Source: Phytopythium helicoides
Lineage: Eukaryota; Oomycota; Peronosporomycetes; Pythiales; Pythiaceae
Length of the DNA stretch: 64,000 nt
Assembly (NCBI GenBank): GCA_024867545.1
Contig: JANFNE010000052.1
Span: forward strand, 1 to 64,000
Direction of reading: 5' to 3'
The translations under genes and the position numbers were made by a program. This document shows, piece after piece, positions 9,543 through 19,323 of the stretch. The notes under the pieces were generated by a model. That model was not told where the DNA came from. It made no database searches and saw only the letters and a program-made list of their open reading frames with translations. Numbering within the stretch: the stretch's first letter is position 1; every line of letters begins with the position of its first letter.

Positions 9543-10220
9543 GAACGGCTCGAACGCGCGTAGACCGGAGGCCGGGAGTCCTAGCACGAGCACTGCCGGG
9601 AAGATGTGGTACACGAGCGAGGACAGCGCGACGGTGGTTCTGCAGCTGTGCTCGTGCTTGGCGAGCATCTCCAGTAGCATGGGTACCCACAGTCCTCCCC
9701 TGTCGATGGGTCTGTCCCTCCTGTAGAAGTAGAAGAAGGCGAGCGCGACGATGTCGACGGCGACGACAAACTGCGACGCGCGCAGCAGGCGCACCGAGAA
9801 GTACGAGTTGAGCTGGAACTGTCCGTTGAGGAAGGAGTTTGGCAGTAGCAGCTGCTGCTTGTCGCCGCCCGTCCTCACGTACACGCTGGCGTGCTCCGGC
9901 CGCTGCTGCATGGAGCTCAGGTGCTCGGTGGCTCCCTCGGCCTCGTTGTCGTCGCTGTCCCTTCCGCTTGGGCTGCGCTCGGCCGCCTGGATCTCCCTCG
10001 CCACCACGTCGGCCCCGCTGGGCCTGGGCGCCAGCGACCGCCGCGCCAGCGCCACCTCGATCTCCATGTCCACCGCGCGCGCGTCCTCCATCTCGCGCTC
10101 GCCCTGGTCGCTGTCGAACGTCTCCTGAGCGCGCAGCTCGCGCGGCTTGACGGGCGTCTGCAGCCGCGCGTAGCCCGCGGTCTGCGCCTGCGCCTGCGCC
10201 TCGGGGGCCTCCGCCTGCAT
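9522..10220 (-). CDS. Membrane-protein fragment, copy 2, cut by cullin-3 junction
   Basis: This is a 232-codon ORF with intact start and upstream region, identical in predicted sequence to 18625-19323. Residues 1-125 are charged and low in complexity, and two hydrophobic segments lie in the last 100. The last few codons and the TGA come from cullin-3 sequence read in another frame, so the natural C-terminus is lost. The family is not recognised. It could make a short truncated membrane protein if the kept promoter works. Confidence 0.45.
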   Translation of the reverse strand: MQAEAPEAQAQAQTAGYARLQTPVKPRELRAQETFDSDQGEREMEDARAVDMEIEVALARRSLAPRPSGADVVAREIQAAERSPSGRDSDDNEAEGATEHLSSMQQRPEHASVYVRTGGDKQQLLLPNSFLNGQFQLNSYFSVRLLRASQFVVAVDIVALAFFYFYRRDRPIDRGGLWVPMLLEMLAKHEHSCRTTVALSSLVYHIFPAVLVLGLPASGLRAFEPFTFESRR

Positions 10221-10400
10221 GCGGAGCGCCGCGTTGCTGCTTGGAACGTGGCGCGCGACCTGCCGACACTTAGCGCGCCATGTAAAAGCGCGAGTGACTT
10301 GGCATGAGTATGGAGTGCGAGGGTGGCGGTTGACAGGGGGGAATGGAGGGTTTTAGCCAATGAGAGGGAGGGAAGGAGGGGTTTGGACCAATCAGAGGAG
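10221..10400 (-). promoter_or_regulatory. Promoter of membrane-protein fragment, copy 2
   Basis: CCAAT boxes at 10357-10361 and 10388-10392 lie upstream of the ATG at 10220, with the same spacing as in copies 1 and 3. Confidence 0.4.
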
Positions 10401-11621
10401 AGGATCGAACGAGCGCATCTCCACACGCGGACGGACCTTCGACGGGTTTTGCACTTGGGCTCAGTATGCGGACAGGGAGTCAGCAGCAGCTTCCGGCTGG
10501 ACACATGGCGAGGCTTGACGTGCACCACACGAGGCGAAGACGAGGCTGACATGACAGCCTTCAGCAGCTGGAAAGGGGAGACACGTTATCAAAGCCACAA
10601 AGCTCCGACATTCATGGCTGCACATGGTGACAGCGGCGGCGAGCTGTCTGGAGCAGCGGCGAGGCCTCACGGCTGAGAGAGATTGGGTGGCGGCGTCTAT
10701 CTGCATGACCGACTGGGATGAGAAGGCGGTCCAAGTTCTCGCGTGGGTTCTGATGTGGGCGTGGGGATGAGAGGGCGATTTGGTCCCGAGACGGGTGGAG
10801 TAGAAGCGTCATGCGTTCCTGGACGATCGATCCGTGGATTTGGATTTGGAGCAATAGATCGTTCGATGGGTTCAAGCTTTCAGCGGAGTGTGCTCTAGCG
10901 TGGCTACCTTAACTTGGACACGTCGCGCTTGACACCGATCATCCCTGCCACTGACTTGATGGACTCCGGTGTCACCGCGGCGAAGACCTTGGAAGGATCT
11001 GGAAGCTGGATGCGTGGCTCCGGGTTGTGAGCCGCGAAGTGCGGCCGCTTGGACTCCATCTTGCAAATAATCAACTGCGGAGAAGAATCGAATGCGACTC
11101 GCTCGGGCAGCTTTCACCTACGGCCTCGACATTCCGATGGAATCCAAGGCGCTACCAATGAGCTCTCATCAAGCCTTCTACGCGACTGAGGAATTCAGCA
11201 GCGTCTTTGAGTCCTCTAGTTAGTCTTCAAGACGCTCGGTTCCTTGCTGGGTTCCTGGCACTCCATGCTAACAAGAAGCAAGCGTGTCGTGCGGAGATTA
11301 TCACTTAGCAGTTCATGCGCTTATGTCGTATGATACGGAGTTGGGAGCCAAGCAAAACATGGGTCAGAATAGAACAGAGAATACTAGAGATGTGCATTTA
11401 ATTGCTTGGGTCTATCTCAAAGCAACCAAGCAGCAAAGGAACTTGACAGCCTCATGTTCCAATTCCGCATCGACTGCACCAATATGCACTTACACCTGGC
11501 GTAGCAGTGCTTTCAAGACAGTAACGATTTGGAGGAAATGAAAGAGCTTTGAAAGAAGACATACAGAATAAGGAAACGCTACCACCAACCTTGACAACTC
11601 CACTTTTGTCCTAGGTCCTCT
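10401..11621. other. Spacer with gene X fragment and shared 3' flank
   Basis: This is the left-arm equivalent of 17224-18444. It contains the gene X fragment (10904-11059), non-coding sequence resembling 1200-2060, and the 3' flank of the gene at 11622. No other supportable gene is seen. Confidence 0.6.
10904..11059 (-). pseudogene. 5' fragment of unidentified gene X, copy 2
   Basis: 51 codons from MESKRPHF to a TAG, identical in layout to the right-arm copy. A CTCCGCAG sequence about 18 bp upstream of the ATG looks like a splice acceptor, which suggests a 5' UTR intron in the parent gene. The codon-sized block and the abrupt stop after AGG indicate a fragment rather than a complete gene. 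Confidence 0.4.
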
Positions 11622-14252
11622 CTACGCCTCACCTTCCTCGCTTTCCTCAACCTCGCGACTCGGAAGCAAATCAAACAACACAGATGCCGTCTCAGTAGCT
11701 CCCTCGCGTGGCAAAACACTCGATAAACACATGCGAGACTCCTCGTCCTCATAGCGTGCATTCAGATCGGCCTCCACTTTTGTCTTGCCGTCCCACCACG
11801 CCAAGTTGGCAAGCGTCCTCAGCTCTTTCATTGTTGGAGACGTCAAAAAAGACCACGAATACCCCCATTGCTCTGCGTCTGGGGCGAACATCCCTCGAAC
11901 ACACAGCCCAAAATTGTCGACCCGCACAGACGCACCCGTGTTGGTCCTCTTTCTCGTATTCGCCACTCCTGGCATCAACACACACTTGTTGGGGAATTGA
12001 TCGGTCGCGCGCTCACGCAGACTCATATAAAGACGAATCATCTTGTTCACAGGAGTGAGATGAAGCGGATGTGCGCGGTCGAACACGTACGAAGGAGACA
12101 AACAATGGAGTGCCGAATGAGGAAACCCACTGTCATGGTCAGCGCGATTCTTCACTTGCACCAGCACAAACGACACTTCTCTGTCGCGAAATATCGGGAG
12201 GAGCAAGTCGGCTCCCCTCGTGCTTTGGTTGTGTGGCATGATACCAGCTGCGCGGCGCTCCAACATCCTCCACAAAAAGTCGTCGGTTGGTAACTTTGGC
12301 ACGTCCACAAAGTGGCTATAGCCGATCTTCCACCCCTCCCATGTCTGCAGCCACGCTTCGCATTGTTCATGATAGTCTGGATCCTGACTTGACTCGTCTG
12401 GCTTTTGCACTACCGACACACCATCACACAAAACCGCGTCTTCACCGATGAGCATGCGAATGAACTCCGGAACACCACAGAACTGACCAGCAAACACAAA
12501 CGCTTGCTCCTCTTCTCGCGTTCTCACGTCCTCTGCACGCATCATTGTCGCGTCCATCGCCAACAACAGGAAGATGCGAGCCACGAGTTCGCCGATATTC
12601 CCCGCGTCAACCATTCCTTCGATCAGCATACTCTTGAACCGAGGCAAAAGGTGGGTAGTCAGCGCCGGCGGATCCAGCTGATACCAAATGCGCGACGCAC
12701 CGAACGTCAAGATCGGGTCCGACGAGTAGTTGGTGAGATGCATGTCGTTCTTGTACCCGACGTAGTGGAGAACACTCATCAAGTCGGCAACCATGCGAGG
12801 AGCCATCGGGTCTCTCTCTCGTGGACGCAATCCGGCTCGACAAAACAGTGCAGCTACGCCGTGGAGAGTGGTGTCGTTGTAGCTGCTATCCTTCTGAGCA
12901 GCTTCCCCGATCAGCAGCTTGGAAGAAGCAAATCGATTAAGTTTTTCCTTCCTCGCATCGAATGAGTCACCTCGCGATATCCCGTGCCACAGAGGACGAC
13001 CGAGGGAAACAAGAGCCAACCAAACACGCTCTGGGTCCGTCTCCAGCACTCGGTCCATACTTGAAGTTCCATGAAATGGCGACGAAGGGAGCCGCATCAT
13101 GACGTCCATCGTTTGCGTCAGGACGAACGGCGGGAACAAAAACGTATTTGGATCCCCTCGAGATGACGGATCATATCGAAGAGCTGGGGTGGAGTCGTGC
13201 ACTATAGGCACTATAGGGCTTGTGTCGACAAGCACCGCGAAGACCATACCGTTGACAGCGTTGACTACGGGAGATCTGAATACCATCCTGAGCGCTCTCT
13301 GCAACATTCGAAACGAGTTGATTCTGTTCACATCCGTGACCTTCAACAGAGCTCGAGCCTCATCAATAGCCAACACGAGAACCGGCACTTTCGTCTTCGT
13401 TCGCGTCTTGCTCGTTTCAAAGTGCAAATGCTTGGAAGCTCTGGAGTCCGGTGTTTGGGACGCACTTCGGACCGACAGCTCTTCAGCCAGTCGTGTGTCA
13501 AGAGTCTGACCGTTTATCGTTGGGTTGGAGAAGAGATGCAGCCATTGCTGTGATGCTGCGGAGGGGTGGTCAATCGCATACTGGAACAGATCAGCGAGCT
13601 TGTTCTTGATACTGTTCTCGTCGCCAGAAGGATGGAAGAGCCAATTACCCAAATCAGGGGTTGCACACGGATACCCAGTCGATCCCACGGGGTCACGCAG
13701 ATTGACGTACAACACCTTCATGTCGAACTCGTAGCCACCGCTGGAGATTGTGTTGCCTTGTGCGGTGAACTCGGCGAGTCGCTGTAGCACACGACTTTTG
13801 CCAAACCCCGAGCTTTGGGTTATCGTCGTGTAGGGAGACGTATAGGAGGAGGGAGACACGCAGTAGGCTGCACAGCATCGAGCGAGATGATCCCGAAAGA
13901 ATGCGTCAGCTCCTTCAACGTACTGTTGTTGGAAGGCTTGTGCTGTCGTTTCAAAGGTGGAGACGGGATCGACGCTAACAATCTGTTCGGTGTTGTGTAG
14001 GTTGAGTGTGGCGAATGCGGCTTCAACTACCTTCGCGCGAGCTTTCTTAGGGAGGATGAATTCCGCATACTCGATGCAAACGGCAGCTGTGATCTTTTTT
14101 TTTACGGCTTCCGCGCCTTCAGCGAGTTTGATTTCCCTCTCGATGCTCGGTGACAGCTCACGATAGTCAACTTCGACACCTTCTTCGATCAGAGAGTTGT
14201 AGATGACCGCGGAGAGCACACCAACGATGCTTTGCTTCTTGATGGACTTCAT
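11622..14252 (-). CDS. Crinkler/RHS-type P-loop NTPase + REase-fold protein, gene 3
   Basis: 876 codons from MKSIKKQS to ESEEGEA. All NTPase and nuclease motifs described for gene 1 are kept. The variable N-terminal segment reads AVKKKITAAVCIEYAEF, shared only with gene 4, its partner in the palindrome. The linker before Walker B is the SRASKHLHFETS type. It differs from gene 4 by a small number of substitutions, for example Pro for Ala in MPGVANTR. ATG 14252 is the first in frame; the upstream ATG present in gene 1 is replaced here. Confidence 0.85.
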   Translation of the reverse strand: MKSIKKQSIVGVLSAVIYNSLIEEGVEVDYRELSPSIEREIKLAEGAEAVKKKITAAVCIEYAEFILPKKARAKVVEAAFATLNLHNTEQIVSVDPVSTFETTAQAFQQQYVEGADAFFRDHLARCCAAYCVSPSSYTSPYTTITQSSGFGKSRVLQRLAEFTAQGNTISSGGYEFDMKVLYVNLRDPVGSTGYPCATPDLGNWLFHPSGDENSIKNKLADLFQYAIDHPSAASQQWLHLFSNPTINGQTLDTRLAEELSVRSASQTPDSRASKHLHFETSKTRTKTKVPVLVLAIDEARALLKVTDVNRINSFRMLQRALRMVFRSPVVNAVNGMVFAVLVDTSPIVPIVHDSTPALRYDPSSRGDPNTFLFPPFVLTQTMDVMMRLPSSPFHGTSSMDRVLETDPERVWLALVSLGRPLWHGISRGDSFDARKEKLNRFASSKLLIGEAAQKDSSYNDTTLHGVAALFCRAGLRPRERDPMAPRMVADLMSVLHYVGYKNDMHLTNYSSDPILTFGASRIWYQLDPPALTTHLLPRFKSMLIEGMVDAGNIGELVARIFLLLAMDATMMRAEDVRTREEEQAFVFAGQFCGVPEFIRMLIGEDAVLCDGVSVVQKPDESSQDPDYHEQCEAWLQTWEGWKIGYSHFVDVPKLPTDDFLWRMLERRAAGIMPHNQSTRGADLLLPIFRDREVSFVLVQVKNRADHDSGFPHSALHCLSPSYVFDRAHPLHLTPVNKMIRLYMSLRERATDQFPNKCVLMPGVANTRKRTNTGASVRVDNFGLCVRGMFAPDAEQWGYSWSFLTSPTMKELRTLANLAWWDGKTKVEADLNARYEDEESRMCLSSVLPREGATETASVLFDLLPSREVEESEEGEA

Positions 14253-14595
14253 TTGGCCACGATCCTGGCGAGCGGTTGTGAGGAGAAGAATTTGCTCACT
14301 TGAATATGCCGACCTTTCGTGAGTGAAGTGAGGTTTTCGTGGAGAAAGGGCTTAACAAGAAAATACTGGGCTCGGAAATCTCAAGTGAAAATGGTATTGA
14401 ACTATTCTCTTCAATGCTTTCAAGATTGAGGTGAAGATGACTGAAGCCGCGCGTTGGATCGAGCACGAGTTTTGAAGGAACAGTACTATTATCAATCATC
14501 GACAGTTGTCATTCCTGCCTTGCTCGATCTCGTCCTAATTGCATTCCCAAATCTGCGTCGAGAGAGAAAAGTCGAACTGCACCAACGCAAACAAA
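14253..14595. promoter_or_regulatory. Divergent promoter, pair 2, at the centre of the palindrome
   Basis: 343 bp between the start codons of genes 3 and 4. It is not itself palindromic, because the two sides carry the distinct MKS-type and MEV-type leaders. The plus-side TCATTCC initiator-like motif is at 14509-14515. Compared with the other pairs it contains an extra stretch of roughly 40 bp near 14395-14440. Confidence 0.5.
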
Positions 14596-17223
14596 ATGGA
14601 AGTCAAGAAACAAAGCATCGTTGACGTGCTCTCCGCTGCCGTCTACAACTCTCTGATCGAAGAAGGTGTCGAAGTTGACTATTGTGAGCTGTCACCGAGC
14701 ATCGAGAGGGAAATCAAACTCGCTGAAGGCGCGGAAGCCGTAAAAAAAAAGATCACAGCTGCCGTTTGCATCGAGTATGCGGAATTCATCCTCCCTAAGA
14801 AGGCTCGCGTGAAGGTAGTTGAAGCCGCATTCGCCACACTCAACCTACACAACACCGAACAGATTGTTAGCGTCGATCCCGTCTCCACCTATGAAACGAC
14901 AGCACAAGCCTTCCAACAACAGTACGTTGAAGGAGCTGACGCATTCTTTCGGGATCATCTCGCTCGATGCTGTGCAGCCTACTGCGTGTCTCCCTCCTCC
15001 TATACGTCTCCCTACACGACGATAACCCAAAGCTCGGGGTTTGGCAAAAGTCGTGTGCTACAGCGACTCGCCGAGTTCACCGCACAAGGCAACACAATCT
15101 CCAGCGGTGGCTACGAGTTCGACATGAAGGTGTTGTACGTCAATCTGCGTGACCCCGTGGGATCGACTGGGTATCCGTGTGCAACCCCCGCTTTGGGTAA
15201 TTGGCTCTTCCATCCTTCTGGCGACGAGAACAGTATCAAGAACAAGCTCGCTGATCTGTTCCAGTATGCGATTGACCACCCCTCCGCAGCATCACAGCAA
15301 TGGCTGCATCTCTTCTCCAACCCAACGATAAACGGTCAGACTCTTGACACACGACTGGCTGAAGAGCTGTCGGTCCGAAGTGCGTCCCAAACACCGGACT
15401 CCAGAGCTTCCAAGCATTTGCACTTTGAAACGAGCAAGACGCGAACGAAGACGAAAGTGCCGGTTCTCGTGTTGGCTATTGATGAGGCTCGAGCTCTGTT
15501 GAAGGTCACGGATGTGAACAGAATCAACTCGTTTCGAATGTTGCAGAGAGCGCTCAGGATGGTATTCAGATCTCCCGTAGTCAACGCTGTCAACGGTATG
15601 GTCTTCGCGGTGCTTGTCGACACAAGCCCTATAGTGCCTATAGTGCACGACTCCACCCCAGCTCTTCGATATGATCCGTCATCTCGAGGGGATCCAAATA
15701 CGTTTTTGTTCCCGCCGTTCGTCCTGACGCAAACGATGGACGTCATGATGCGGCTCCCTTCGTCGCCATTTCATGGAACTTCAAGTATGGACCGAGTGCT
15801 GGAGACGGACCCAGAGCGTGTTTGGTTGGCTCTTGTTTCCCTCGGTCGTCCTCTGTGGCACGGGATATCGCGAGGTGACTCATTCGATGCGAGGAAGGAA
15901 AAACTTAATCGATTTGCTTCTTCCAAGCTGCTGATCGGGGAAGCTGCTCAGAAGGATAGCAGCTACAACGACACCACTCTCCACGGCGTAGCTGCACTGT
16001 TTTGTCGAGCCGGATTGCGTCCACGAGAGAGAGACCCGATGGCTCCTCGCATGGTTGCCGACTTGATGAGTGTTCTCCACTACGTCGGGTACAAGAACGA
16101 CATGCATCTCACCAACTACTCGTCGGACCCGATCTTGACGTTCGGTGCGTCGCGCATTTGGTATCAGCTGGATCCGCCGGCGCTGACTACCCACCTTTTG
16201 CCTCGGTTCAAGAGTATGCTGATCGAAGGAATGGTTGACGCGGGGAATATCGGCGAACTCGTGGCTCGCATCTTTCTGTTGTTGGCGATGGACGCGACAA
16301 TGATGCGTGCAGAGGACGTGAGAACGCGAGAAGAGGAGCAAGCGTTTGTGTTTGCTGGTCAGTTCTGTGGTGTTTCGGAGTTCATTCGTATGCTCATCGG
16401 TGAAGACGCGGTTTTGTGTGATGGTGTGTCGGTAGTGCAAAAGCCAGACGAGTCAAGTCAGGATCCAGACTATCATGAACAATGCGAAGCGTGGCTGCAG
16501 ACATGGGAGGGGTGGAAGATCGGCTATAGCCACTTTGTGGACGTGCCAAAGTTACCAACCGACGACTTTTTGTGGAGGATGTTGGAGCGCCGCGCAGCTG
16601 GTATCATGCCACACAACCAAAGCACGAGGGGAGCCGACTTGCTCCTCCCGATATTTCGCGACAGAGAAGTGTCGTTTGTGCTGGTGCAAGTGAAGAATCG
16701 CGCTGACCATGACAGTGGGTTTCCTCATTCGGCACTCCATTGTTTGTCTCCTTCGTACGTGTTCGACCGCGCACATCCGCTTCATCTCACTCCTGTGAAC
16801 AAGATGATTCGTCTTTATATGAGTCTGCGTGAGCGCGCGACCAATCAATTCCCCAACAAGTGTGTGTTGATGGCAGGAGTGGCGAATACGAGAAAGAGGA
16901 CCAACACGGGTGCGTCTGTGCGGGTCGACAATTTTGGGCTGTGTGTTCGAGGGATGTTCGCCCCAGACGCAGAGCAATGGGGGTATTCGTGGTCTTTTTT
17001 GACGTCTCCAACAATGAAAGAGCTGAGGACGCTTGCCAACTTGGCGTGGTGGGACGGCAAGACAAAAGTGGAGGCCGATCTGAATGCACGCTATGAGGAC
17101 GAGGAGTCTCGCATGTGTTTATCGAGTGTTTTGCCACGCGAGGGAGCTACTGAGACGGCATCTGTGTTGTTTGATTTGCTTCCGAGTCGCGAGGTTGAGG
17201 AAAGCGAGGAAGGTGAGGCGTAG
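14596..17223 (+). CDS. Crinkler/RHS-type P-loop NTPase + REase-fold protein, gene 4
   Basis: 875 codons, starting MEVKKQS (first ATG; a TTG-initiated extension to 14539 is not favoured) and ending ESEEGEA. It is almost the same protein as gene 3 apart from the first few residues and scattered substitutions (for example STYE for STFE, and RVKVV for RAKVV). Walker A, Walker B and the D..VQVKN nuclease core are intact. It is the only plus-strand member of the array with the ESEEGEA C-terminus, consistent with its 3' half having been copied from gene 3 when the palindrome formed. Confidence 0.85.
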   Translation: MEVKKQSIVDVLSAAVYNSLIEEGVEVDYCELSPSIEREIKLAEGAEAVKKKITAAVCIEYAEFILPKKARVKVVEAAFATLNLHNTEQIVSVDPVSTYETTAQAFQQQYVEGADAFFRDHLARCCAAYCVSPSSYTSPYTTITQSSGFGKSRVLQRLAEFTAQGNTISSGGYEFDMKVLYVNLRDPVGSTGYPCATPALGNWLFHPSGDENSIKNKLADLFQYAIDHPSAASQQWLHLFSNPTINGQTLDTRLAEELSVRSASQTPDSRASKHLHFETSKTRTKTKVPVLVLAIDEARALLKVTDVNRINSFRMLQRALRMVFRSPVVNAVNGMVFAVLVDTSPIVPIVHDSTPALRYDPSSRGDPNTFLFPPFVLTQTMDVMMRLPSSPFHGTSSMDRVLETDPERVWLALVSLGRPLWHGISRGDSFDARKEKLNRFASSKLLIGEAAQKDSSYNDTTLHGVAALFCRAGLRPRERDPMAPRMVADLMSVLHYVGYKNDMHLTNYSSDPILTFGASRIWYQLDPPALTTHLLPRFKSMLIEGMVDAGNIGELVARIFLLLAMDATMMRAEDVRTREEEQAFVFAGQFCGVSEFIRMLIGEDAVLCDGVSVVQKPDESSQDPDYHEQCEAWLQTWEGWKIGYSHFVDVPKLPTDDFLWRMLERRAAGIMPHNQSTRGADLLLPIFRDREVSFVLVQVKNRADHDSGFPHSALHCLSPSYVFDRAHPLHLTPVNKMIRLYMSLRERATNQFPNKCVLMAGVANTRKRTNTGASVRVDNFGLCVRGMFAPDAEQWGYSWSFLTSPTMKELRTLANLAWWDGKTKVEADLNARYEDEESRMCLSSVLPREGATETASVLFDLLPSREVEESEEGEA

Positions 17224-18444
17224 AGAGGACCTAGGACAAAAGTGGAGTTGTCAAGGTTGGTGGTAGCGTTTCCTTATTCTGTATGTCTTCTTTCAAAGCT
17301 CTTTCATTTCCTCCAAATCGTTACTGTCTTGAAAGCACTGCTACGCCAGGTGTAAGTGCATATTGGTGCAGTCGATGCGGAATTGGAACATGAGGCTGTC
17401 AAGTTCCTTTGCTGCTTGGTTGCTTTGAGATAGACCCAAGCAATTAAATGCACATCTCTAGTATTCTCTGTTCTATTCTGACCCATGTTTTGCTTGGCTC
17501 CCAACTCCGTATCATACGACATAAGCGCATGAACTGCTAAGTGATAATCTCCGCACGACACGCTTGCTTCTTGTTAGCATGGAGTGCCAGGAACCCAGCA
17601 AGGAACCGAGCGTCTTGAAGACTAACTAGAGGACTCAAAGACGCTGCTGAATTCCTCAGTCGCGTAGAAGGCTTGATGAGAGCTCATTGGTAGCGCCTTG
17701 GATTCCATCGGAATGTCGAGGCCGTAGGTGAAAGCTGCCCGAGCGAGTCGCATTCGATTCTTCTCCGCAGTTGATTATTTGCAAGATGGAGTCCAAGCGG
17801 CCGCACTTCGCGGCTCACAACCCGGAGCCACGCATCCAGCTTCCAGATCCTTCCAAGGTCTTCGCCGCGGTGACACCGGAGTCCATCAAGTCAGTGGCAG
17901 GGATGATCGGTGTCAAGCGCGACGTGTCCAAGTTAAGGTAGCCACGCTAGAGCACACTCCGCTGAAAGCTTGAACCCATCGAACGATCTATTGCTCCAAA
18001 TCCAAATCCACGGATCGATCGTCCAGGAACGCATGACGCTTCTACTCCACCCGTCTCGGGACCAAATCGCCCTCTCATCCCCACGCCCACATCAGAACCC
18101 ACGCGAGAACTTGGACCGCCTTCTCATCCCAGTCGGTCATGCAGATAGACGCCGCCACCCAATCTCTCTCAGCCGTGAGGCCTCGCCGCTGCTCCAGACA
18201 GCTCGCCGCCGCTGTCACCATGTGCAGCCATGAATGTCGGAGCTTTGTGGCTTTGATAACGTGTCTCCCCTTTCCAGCTGCTGAAGGCTGTCATGTCAGC
18301 CTCGTCTTCGCCTCGTGTGGTGCACGTCAAGCCTCGCCATGTGTCCAGCCGGAAGCTGCTGCTGACTCCCTGTCCGCATACTGAGCCCAAGTGCAAAACC
18401 CGTCGAAGGTCCGTCCGCGTGTGGAGATGCGCTCGTTCGATCCT
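17224..18444. other. Spacer with gene X fragment and shared 3' flank (right arm)
   Basis: It holds the 3' flank of gene 4, non-coding sequence shared with 1200-2060 and 26870-27900, and the gene X fragment at 17786. Overlapping ORFs on both strands are short and shift frame between copies, so I do not call them. Confidence 0.6.
17786..17941 (+). pseudogene. 5' fragment of unidentified gene X, copy 3
   Basis: 51-codon frame beginning MESKRPHF and containing LPDPSKVFAAVTPESIKSV. It is conserved with copies 2 and 4. It points towards the membrane-protein fragment about 680 bp downstream, as in every copy, so the two may once have been neighbouring genes or parts of one gene. Confidence 0.4.
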
Positions 18445-18624
18445 CTCCTCTGATTGGTCCAAACCCCTCCTTCCCTCCCTCTCATTGGCTAAAACCCTCC
18501 ATTCCCCCCTGTCAACCGCCACCCTCGCACTCCATACTCATGCCAAGTCACTCGCGCTTTTACATGGCGCGCTAAGTGTCGGCAGGTCGCGCGCCACGTT
18601 CCAAGCAGCAACGCGGCGCTCCGC
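18445..18624 (+). promoter_or_regulatory. Promoter of membrane-protein fragment, copy 3
   Basis: Inverted CCAAT boxes (ATTGG) at 18453-18457 and 18484-18488, 137-172 bp upstream of ATG 18625, are conserved in all three copies. Confidence 0.4.
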
Positions 18625-19323
18625 ATGCAGGCGGAGGCCCCCGAGGCGCAGGCGCAGGCGCAGACCGCGGGCTACGCGCGGCTGCAGACGCCCGTCAAGC
18701 CGCGCGAGCTGCGCGCTCAGGAGACGTTCGACAGCGACCAGGGCGAGCGCGAGATGGAGGACGCGCGCGCGGTGGACATGGAGATCGAGGTGGCGCTGGC
18801 GCGGCGGTCGCTGGCGCCCAGGCCCAGCGGGGCCGACGTGGTGGCGAGGGAGATCCAGGCGGCCGAGCGCAGCCCAAGCGGAAGGGACAGCGACGACAAC
18901 GAGGCCGAGGGAGCCACCGAGCACCTGAGCTCCATGCAGCAGCGGCCGGAGCACGCCAGCGTGTACGTGAGGACGGGCGGCGACAAGCAGCAGCTGCTAC
19001 TGCCAAACTCCTTCCTCAACGGACAGTTCCAGCTCAACTCGTACTTCTCGGTGCGCCTGCTGCGCGCGTCGCAGTTTGTCGTCGCCGTCGACATCGTCGC
19101 GCTCGCCTTCTTCTACTTCTACAGGAGGGACAGACCCATCGACAGGGGAGGGCTGTGGGTACCCATGCTACTGGAGATGCTCGCCAAGCACGAGCACAGC
19201 TGCAGAACCACCGTCGCGCTGTCCTCGCTAGTGTACCACATCTTCCCGGCAGTGCTCGTGCTAGGACTCCCGGCATCCGGTCTACGCGCGTTCGAGCCAT
19301 TCACGTTCGAGTCACGCAGGTGA
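18625..19323 (+). CDS. Membrane-protein fragment, copy 3, cut by cullin-3 junction
   Basis: 232-codon ORF with two hydrophobic segments in its last third and an acidic, charged first half. It terminates at a TGA formed inside cullin-3 sequence (19321-19323). The cullin-3 frame is different, so the fragment and cullin are not fused as protein. A longer open frame covering the same bases from 18576 in another frame is an artefact of high GC. The parent family is unknown. Confidence 0.45.
   Translation: MQAEAPEAQAQAQTAGYARLQTPVKPRELRAQETFDSDQGEREMEDARAVDMEIEVALARRSLAPRPSGADVVAREIQAAERSPSGRDSDDNEAEGATEHLSSMQQRPEHASVYVRTGGDKQQLLLPNSFLNGQFQLNSYFSVRLLRASQFVVAVDIVALAFFYFYRRDRPIDRGGLWVPMLLEMLAKHEHSCRTTVALSSLVYHIFPAVLVLGLPASGLRAFEPFTFESRR

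Larger units (their letters stand above)
8025..14252. repeat. Left arm of ~6.2-kb inverted repeat
   Basis: This arm is the reverse complement of about 14593-20820. Corresponding landmarks add up to 28845 without exception: 8361/20484, 9522/19323, 10220/18625, 10904/17941, 11622/17223. There is therefore no net insertion or deletion over more than 5.8 kb of each arm. A deletion of roughly 10 bp in the left arm near 8330 and scattered substitutions distinguish the arms. Confidence 0.85.

Noticed and set aside
14253..14592. Read fold-back (assembly artefact) as the cause of the palindrome
   Set aside because: The centre is asymmetric and the arms differ by substitutions and a small deletion, which a simple fold-back would not give. 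It still needs read-level confirmation.
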